Shown here: positions 45,101 through 54,100 of the stretch, in pieces | How the letters are laid out: every line of letters begins with the position of its first letter | How positions within the stretch are numbered: position 1 is the first letter of the stretch | NCBI GenBank assembly: GCA_030248135.1 | Contig: JASANC010001188.1 | Span: 61,232 to 125,231, forward strand | Length of the DNA stretch: 64,000 bases | Direction: 5' to 3' | Source of the DNA: Theristus sp. LFF4_11 | Taxonomy: Eukaryota; Nematoda; Chromadorea; Monhysterida; Xyalidae | Program-made: the position numbers and the translations under genes | The notes under the pieces: model-generated | Told to the model about the DNA's origin: nothing | What the model saw: only the letters and a program-made list of their open reading frames with translations | The model's database searches: none

Positions 45101-48100
45101 TCGATGATGTCCCGGCGAAGCTGCAGGTAGACGAGGTGCTCCGTTGCTGGCAGTCTGCAAACGTTCATTATTAGTTGTGTCATCTGTTTGAGCATGAACA
45201 CAAATTTTACAAATTTCAATTTCACACATGAACACAATTCAAATGCATTAAAAAAATTATTAAAGTTTTTATTGAAGTTTTGCAAAACTGTTGCACGGCC
45301 GCGCGATGTCTTTATTATTTTTTTATTTGTCTGTTCGCCCCTACACCCCACTGATGTCACACAGCGACTGTGATGCGGCGCGAAAGCACAATCAATCGCG
45401 CGCACACGAACACACACACCCGGTAGTTCACTGACTAACCGCTTTCGCTTGTTTGTAGCAGTGCAGCATGAAAATCAAGATAACAACGGCAGAGATGCTG
45501 ATAGAAAAACGCGAGATCTTCAAAGGGCGTTTTTTACAGTAGTCGCTCACTTGATATATTTGATTTCGGGCGGATAATACTTGAGTCGGAGGTACAACGT
45601 GTAGACGTTCTGTGCGGAGAGATGCTTCGCCGGGTGCCGCCAGCCGGGTGGTGCGTGCTTGTGCAGCTTCTCGTCCGCCTCCAAGAAGAAATGCTCGCCG
45701 TCTGAAATCATGAGATTCGCAAAATTTCTGGTGTGGATTGAAAGAAAAACTGCGAAATTCTAGAAATGCATGAAACAATTCCGATCTGGACTTGCGCGAC
45801 TGCGATTATCTGGCCTGGATCATACACCGGTGCCGATGGTGTGGTGAGCATATGGTGCGGACGACGCAACATATGCTGGCACTTGCGACACAGTGGCTGG
45901 TCACCGCCAAATCCACGTGCACCAGTCCGCACCGTATTGCGGCGCGCGCACCGATGCTCCATCACACCGTCGGCAATGGGTACCGTATTGATAGACAGTT
46001 GCGCGAGCGGTCGGTTGGTGATGGAGTGGTTGGTTGGTGATAAACTTTTACAAAATTCAATCAGTTTTCGTCCAAAGTCGTCTGTCCCGTCTGTACAGAG
46101 CGCAAAAACACCGCCGCACACCCACTCCGGGTCACCTCTGATGACGGTCAATCCGAACAAGTTGCCCTCCTTCATGTCGGTGTGCCTAGCGATCAGCTCG
46201 TAGACGTCGTTCGCACACGCGTCCGTCCAGCATTTCACGTCGACGCGTTGCCCGTTCAGCAGCACCACATGCACCGACGACTGTTCCACGCGGGCGAGCA
46301 GTTTTCGACGCTGCAAATAACAAAAGGTGTGGCGATTTGTTGGTTTCAGTTTACTTTTCCGTTTCACTTGCTCTGGTGTCATTTTTATACGATATGCAGT
46401 TTAGGTTGGTTGGTTGTTGTTGTTGTTTTTGCTTTTTTGTTTTTTTTAGTATTTTAGGCGACCTTTTTAGCCAGGCTAACCCAGAAAAGCGTATACATAG
46501 AACGCCGTCGAGCAGGGCGCCGATCGAGTTTTCTCTGTCTTTAAGTGCCTATGCACCCCTCGGCGAGGCTCGACCCCCGAACGCATGGACAATAGTCTAG
46601 CGCGCTACCACCAGGCCACGAGGGTGACTGTTGGTTATTGATGTTCCCATAGTGTCCAATTCCAGCAGGTATTTGTCTGTTTCTTTTTATTTCAGTCATT
46701 GCGGCTGCCCGACAGCAGATGATGGACATTGAATTCAGAATCTCAATATAATTTTGTTGTCCAACAAGTGCCGAATGGGTCAACGGTCCGATAATCTTTC
46801 ATACTTTTTTTTATTTATAAACACGGTTTTCAACACGTTATTTATCATTTATCAAAACTCAATTCAGCACAATCATCAACAAGCTGGTATTTTCTCTCGA
46901 CCAATTTCTTTGTTCGCCGCTTGGGCAAACAAACGCCCGCAAGAAAACGTTGTTGGTCGGGCATTCAAAATTAACCAGACGTTTTTGTTAATCGTCAAAA
47001 GTTTCTCACACGGTTTTCTAGCAATGGGCAGACAGATGCTTGGATCCGTTTTGTGCATACCAAAACACAAAACCAAATTTTTACCTGAATTTTCCATTGC
47101 AAGAATACTTACCTCTTTCATAATAGGTGTCAATGAGAAACTCAACCGGTTGCACATTCACAAAAAGACCTTTTTTCTATTTACACACTTTTTTGTCTCG
47201 TTGATTACTGTTTACCAAACGAACTTTTTGAGAGAACATTTTATTGCTTGCATTGTAGTTTTATAACTTCTTTTTCCTTGCTTATACTACGCTAAAACAC
47301 TTGTGGTTTAGGTTTCAGTTTATGGTTTTAAAATTACAAATGTGGACATTTTGCTGTGTCATTGCAACTTTGGAACGAGTTTTGGAACATAATTTGTGTG
47401 ACTCAATCCTCGAAGAAAACAGTGATATTTGTCGCGTTACTCATGCATAAATAGCGCGTTTACTTGATAACATTTTTTTCTCAAATGGAACAACTTCAAC
47501 ATTTGATTTAGATCCAAGCTATTGGACAAGCTCAAAGTCCAGGAACAAAGTTCCCATGTTGATACAACACACACAAACCAATCACGCCAATAGCGACGTG
47601 CGCGTTCTCTTTCACATCTATTCAAGATCTTTTTATTACCGCAAATAACCATTTTAATAACAAATAAACAAGCGTCCTTACAGGCTGCTCGCGCGAGTCA
47701 ACCGCCATGATGACCAGGTGTGTCATACAATGGCTGGCCGGACGAAAAGCAAACAGTATGTGACACAGAAGAACACGTATCGATTACTAATCGAGCGAAC
47801 AAAGACGACAACAAAGTGAATGGCACAAGAAGCATAATAACACTTTCAATACAGAAAACGATACACCAAAACGCTCGCTCAACGTTTGGTGCGTCACGCA
47901 AGCACAACTGCCAAACAGCCCACTCACAAACCTCCCAAATTACAACAACGATCTGCTGTATACCAGATGACTGCTCACAACAACATCGCCAAGAACTCTG
48001 TCTCATTCGCTCTCGCTGGCAAACGGCATCACTCAACCAACAATAGAGACAGTCTGTACTGCGTTCATGTGAATCGAAGCGTTCATGAAAACATCATACG

Positions 48101-51100
48101 CTATCGTCGAATCGTAATGGCGTTCATAGTCGCACTGTTCATACTCCAGCAGCAGGTGGCCGGCCTGGACGCCTGCTTCGACTATCAGTGCACGAAATCG
48201 GACGCACAGTTGCACGATCGCACGCCACAGGTGTGTGGTATCTCAGGCAATTGGTGCTTCTGAGGCGGCATTCATGAAGCAGTGTTTAGCGACCGTGTTG
48301 CAAAATTAACATTAACATTAACATGACCATTCGTCACTAAATACTGCTTCATGAATGTCGCTTTAGGCAGGCGCAGGGAAAACCTGATTGGTTGAGAAAC
48401 CCGATCCATGAAAAAAAGGAGACCAGAACAACAAACGATCATCGTCACAGTCTGGAGCTGACGCAGTCTCCTAAATGCTCATTCACGCTGTCGGACTTCA
48501 CGGCGCAATAATTTGCCGCCGATGTGCATTCTCTAGCACTTGAAGTGGAAAAACTTGTTGTTTTTATGCTGTGCTTCATGAATGCGAATTGAAGCGCGCC
48601 GTTCATGCGCGAACGCCACTGTCGCCCCCCGAAAATTCAGGTGCACCGCGCCGCTCTCGACGCCACCGTGACGCTCGACTGTCGCGACGCCGCGCAACGC
48701 TGCCTCGATCGACGCTATCCGTGCAGCTACGAGATCGAGTGGCTTCGGCTCGCCGGCTGCGAGAACGCCCGAGTGCCGCTCGGCGTGATCGCCGGTGCGC
48801 GCTACACTCGCGACGACGACGAAACGCAATTCGGCCTGCGAATCGCGCGAGCTCGCGCGACCGACAGCGGCCTGTGGGCGTGTCAGTTGGTCGCGCGACA
48901 GAACGGCACGCGATTCACGCGCTCGATACTGCTGCGAACGTTCATGGTGCACGTGCGAGAGCGGACGGCCGTTGCGAGCGCGGCGCTGATCGCCGGCGGC
49001 GTTCGTTGTATGGATGTGACGAATAGTGTCGTGCGATGTCGCGAGGATCAAGTGTGCGCTAGGCAGACGGTCAGTCGACGACTGTTCATAGTGACGTATG
49101 CTGACGTACGTCGCACGTACGTCTCCATGGACGGGTAGTATGCAAGAACACGAGACATAACCTGCCGTGTTGTGCATGCTTGAACAGTAACGTGTGACGA
49201 AACCGATCATATGCTTGAACAGTAACGTATGACGAAACCGATGTATGAAAGGGCACGCTGACACACAAGACTTGACGTGACGTGACGTGCCGTATACACA
49301 TACGTCAGTATAAGACTTTGTTCAGATGACCGCACACTCTGTTAGAAACGCAGTGAATGCTGCACAGTCACAAACACACACACGCAGATACAATACACAT
49401 GTCTGAATGCTGTGACGGTCTTGTAACACCGCATGTGTGCGTGTGAATGAGTGTGTGACCAGACGATGCACAACATTATTTGTGCCACAAACGGAATGCG
49501 AACTGTTTAGAAAAAACTTCATCAGTCAACCGGAACGTAAAAAAATTTCTAAAATTTCACGGTAATTTTTCCCGAAAAATTTCCGGAATTTTTTTTACAA
49601 AATTATATTTTTCCGAAAAATTCCACCTCTAAGTCGACTGATTGCAGCTAGTGGCCGATCAAATGCACCAGCAGGCATACGGCTGCGTCACGGTGGCCGG
49701 TCTGCCCGACGAGCTGTACTCACGACTGGGCGGCGACGCGCGCGCGCTCTGTCACACGTTTCGTCAGTCTCGATTCTGCCAGCGTCGTGCGAGCAGCGAC
49801 GACAACAACAACAACAACAACAATCAGGTGCTCTATTCACCGGCGACGTCGCATTGCTGCTACTGTTTCACGGACGACTGCAATCAGCATCGAATGGACT
49901 ACGCGCAACTGCGCTGGGCGTGGCCGGGCGGCGTGTCGCCCGATCGCACGAGCGAACAGTGCGTCGAGCTCGAGCGAATGCAGCGTGTGGCGGCGGCGGC
50001 GCGATTCCGATCAAACGGACTGAGACTAGGAGGCGGTGGTGGTTCGGTTATTGTGAGCGCTGTTGCAATCCTCGTGGTGATCACATATGGCGTTTGAGCA
50101 TTTGACGCCGTGCGTGTTTGGTTTCGTGTTACATTGGTCATGTTGATAAAAACAAAAAACAAAAAAAAACAACAAAAACCAATCGTGATTTGAGGCCCGT
50201 TCATACTGATATACGTACGTCAAAGGCACGTCTCCATTGACGGTAGTGTGCAATGACACATGACACGACGTGCCGTGCCGTGTCCGCAGACGGCAATATG
50301 AACAGGCCCGGGCACTAACAAAAAACGCCCACCGACCTTGCTAACGGGCGCCGTCAGTCGCATGCTCGGCTTACGGATGCCGTACAGAAACTCCGGACCG
50401 CCGCGTATCGGATCGCCCATGGTCTGGAAACACAAAAAAATATTTAACTTTTTCACATTTCAGGTGCAATTCACAAAATCTGACAAAAAAACATTGGAAA
50501 TTCTATAAAAAAATCTGAACTCTGATCGGAACAAGTTAGAAACCAGCCGAAATGACGCACCCACTGGCCGTGCTGCTGTTCATCATCGAATAACGGAAAT
50601 TTCAGTATCAATTTCAGCAGTTTCATAATCATTTTATTGTGCCCACCGACAGTGAAATGACGTACATGCTGTGGTCTGAATGTCAATGGCTAGCTAGGTG
50701 AACGTCACGCGACGCACAAATCATAAAAAGCACATTTCAGCTTCTCATGTCATGAAGGCGGTACACGACAAATGGTACAGTCCGTCAATATACGGTCACA
50801 CACACAATCTCAAACAAATTCATATGGTCGAAATTGACAAACAACACGAAAATTGCGACTAACTGCGGACGACTTTATGATTCTAAAACAATGTGCATGG
50901 TTGTTTGACCCACAAGCCAATAAGTAGAATACCGATAGATGGCCTGTCTGACACGATCAGCATCATCGACACTAAACCCTAAGATGAGCTATGAAGACAG
51001 GCAATGAAGCAGTGAATGGTTCGTAAAGGGCGAACGCTAAATTACAGAATTACTGAGCAGAAAGACCGGCGGCAAAACATTCCTTCCAAAAACAATAAAC

Positions 51101-54100
51101 ACCGAATAACAAACAAAAATGACCACATGCCGAGTCGAACGGATGTATGAGCACTTGTGAAAAAGCATGGAACAAACTTCAAAAGAACTCCTGAAGCCAA
51201 CCACGCACAACGGGAAATCCTATGAATCACAAATGAGAGGGAAAGAGCAGAGACAGAATAGAAATGGAAAGAGCAAACTGATAATGTCGTCTCTAGTGAC
51301 GACGCAAAAAAGGTTGCCTGCTCGTTTCCATTGTTGCGTGCTAACTTTGTAAGCTCGTCGATGTGAACACACAAACATGGACACGATTTTGAGTTTAAAA
51401 TATTAAACTTTGTCCAATCTTTATGAGAAACGTGCTGTCAGTAGATTTTCAAGCGAAACAAGCAATTTTTACTGAAAATTGAATGTAATTTTGCAACTCA
51501 CAATTTTAAGACTAAATAAACGCTGGTTTCGATTTTCTGTTGCTCTGGTTGTCTGTGTTTCACAACGTTTGTCATTCCTTCCAACACAACAATGCCCAAA
51601 GCCTAAACAAATGTGCTGACAAAATTTATACCAAAACAGCACCAACGAAGTCGAAAATGTAAAATAGAACACCAGGAAACTGAAAAAACAAACCGAAACC
51701 AGAAAGTACATACGTATAAGTGCACAAAGTCAGCTCATGTGGAAATCCGCAAAGACCGCAATGAGAGACAGACCAGTAAAAATAAGATATGTATGTAGTC
51801 AACAATGCAAAAAAAAACGTAAAAACATACAGATTCATGCTTTTTTAGTATCAAAGTAATAAGTAAATACTGCCCGTTATTGAATATTACTGCGGCTTCT
51901 TGGCTTACGGTTGCGGAAAGGGAGGGAGAGAATGGCATGGCAAGACGAAGAACGGTAACCAAAAATGTTTGTGTTGTAAAAAGGGCAATAACAGTTTTTC
52001 TTGACGTCTGTAACCAAGCTACAAATGACAAATAAAATCTGGTTCAAGAAGCGCTAAAATCATGCGTGCCACTGAAGGACCTGAAGAAAGCTGGCAAGCA
52101 ATAAGAGTTTTCTGTTCACGGTACCGTCGATCAAACATGGCAGCTTGTTTCAGCGTGCAAGGAGGCCGCGAAATTTGAACTTGACTGAAACAAAAAAGAC
52201 GTTCAGAAACCCAATTTAGCGTCAAGCTGGACGTGTTTTTTTTATAAATTAAATGATTTTCGTGAGGAAATACGGCATTCTTGAAAAGCGACACTCCTAG
52301 TCTCTGGAACTGGTCTTGCTTGATTAAGAAGTTAAGAGGTGCCTCATTCATTCAGCCATACATTAGATGCAGCCACAGTGCATAATCAATTAAAAGCACA
52401 CAAAATGTTATAGACATAAACCTTGTGGCTTCATGATACTTGCATCATAAAAGTATGCCTGCTGAAAACAATGTTAGTACAACCTGGTCCTGGTACCAAC
52501 AAGCATCATTAGGTCACATCACAGGTGACAGGTCAAAGAAAAAGAAATAAAATGAAGCATCAATATCGGTGAGGGTGGTAACAGATACCATATGAGTGAA
52601 AGAACGAAAACAAAGTTGTCCAGAAACGACTCAAACAGTAAACTCGAACTAATAACACCAGGAGCGCATGTATCTTATAAACTTATATCTCAATTGAATC
52701 TAAACCTGGCACCCAAGTGCACATGTACCGCACATACATGTACATGCACATTTGAATGTATAAAACAGACAAAATGGCAAGCAAGTATAAAACTTCAGAC
52801 CATAGCAATTGTCGACTGATACATACGTGTGTGCTTGCGTGTTTCTTAATATTATGTGTTTTCAAATTATACTGACATATCGACCACCACAGAACAGATA
52901 CAGTTAGCGAAAGCCCGTAAGCGGGCGCCGGGGCAATGAAGGGGCGAACTTTGATTGAGCGTTGGTCTCAGTGGGGAGGGGACTAGGCCGCCATCGACGA
53001 ACAACCTCAACTACTATCTTTTTAAAAAAAACTAGCTCGCAGCACATCATAAATAATAACAACACAAATGATAACCGCGACGAGAAAAAGGAAGAAGAAA
53101 AACTGTAAAAGACAAAACACGAAACCGAGTTTCATTGAACATATCATACACAACCAACTCAAAGTGACAAGCGAAAGCTGACGGAACAACAAAGATAGCC
53201 ATAATAACACGAATAATAATAAAGTTTAAGGAGGGCCAAAGAGAGAGGAGAGATGGCAAGAGCTTTGTTCTTGCATGCGGCCAGATCTGGCCTTCGAATC
53301 TTATTTCATACTTTTTTACTTCCAGGCAGCCAGCATCAACCAACATCAGCGACTGGTTTTCGAAGCAACTGAAGAAACAAGCCAACAAACATTGCAAACA
53401 AGCAGACCAGGATTATCGTGTTGGGTTTTTGCTTGTTTTATTCTCAAAAGCGCGGAAGGCACCGGAACTTAATCAAATTAGAGATACCGCTCGTCGTGTG
53501 TGCACGTTCAAGAATGATGTGTGGTGGTGCACCATGTGCGTGTGATGTGTACACGTCTGCTGAAAACTCAACTTTGCTGGTGGTTTTCTTTGGCAGCAAT
53601 CGCAGGGAGAGTAGGCGAAGCGGTTTGCGGCGCTGTCTTGACTGCGGCAATTTTCTGAGGTCTTCATTACTTTCGTTTCCACAACATCGAATGTGGAATT
53701 TTCAGGAGAAACGAAAACACGAGAAAATAATGAAGTCACTCAAAAAAGAACGGAAAGCCAACGTAAAAATAGAAACCGAGAAGGCAACAAGGTAAACGAA
53801 CTACCATCCCAGCCAGCCACACGTCGACATTATTTTTTCAGAGAACTTAACGAGAAATAAGCGAAGCAGCTGTAACTGAAAATCAGACGTAATAAGGCTT
53901 ATTTTTAGAGCATCATCATTGCAAGATGGCACACAGCGGCGCGTTCGTGTGCTTGGCAGGAAATTGACCTCCGTTCCAATCCTGGCCGCCGATTTTGTTC
54001 GTAGCACCACAGCACTCATATTTTTTATCAATCCACACCATGTTTCAGAAAAAAACGGAACTCGAAGTCGAGACGAAACGCCGAAGAAAGGCACATTATT

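Noticed and set aside
45708..46382. 224-codon continuous minus frame as a single FERM exon
   Set aside because: Only the 46136-46310 part has FERM character and it is bounded by strong splice sites; the rest is intron read-through.
46754..47266. 170-codon plus-strand frame
   Set aside because: Phe/Ile/Lys/Asn-rich composition typical of AT-rich intron, no domain, no signal peptide pattern, no supporting splice sites.
48533..49264. 243-codon minus-strand frame over the Ig-Ly6 exon 2
   Set aside because: It is the shadow of GC-rich plus-strand codons. The plus strand has the Ig pattern, a signal peptide exon and three matching splice phases; the minus frame has no domain and no splice context.
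53473..53739. Possible minus-strand exon (frame with ENSTFDVVETKVMK)
   Set aside because: No good acceptor and donor pair with phases matching the neighbouring FERM/PDZ exons, and no recognisable domain.
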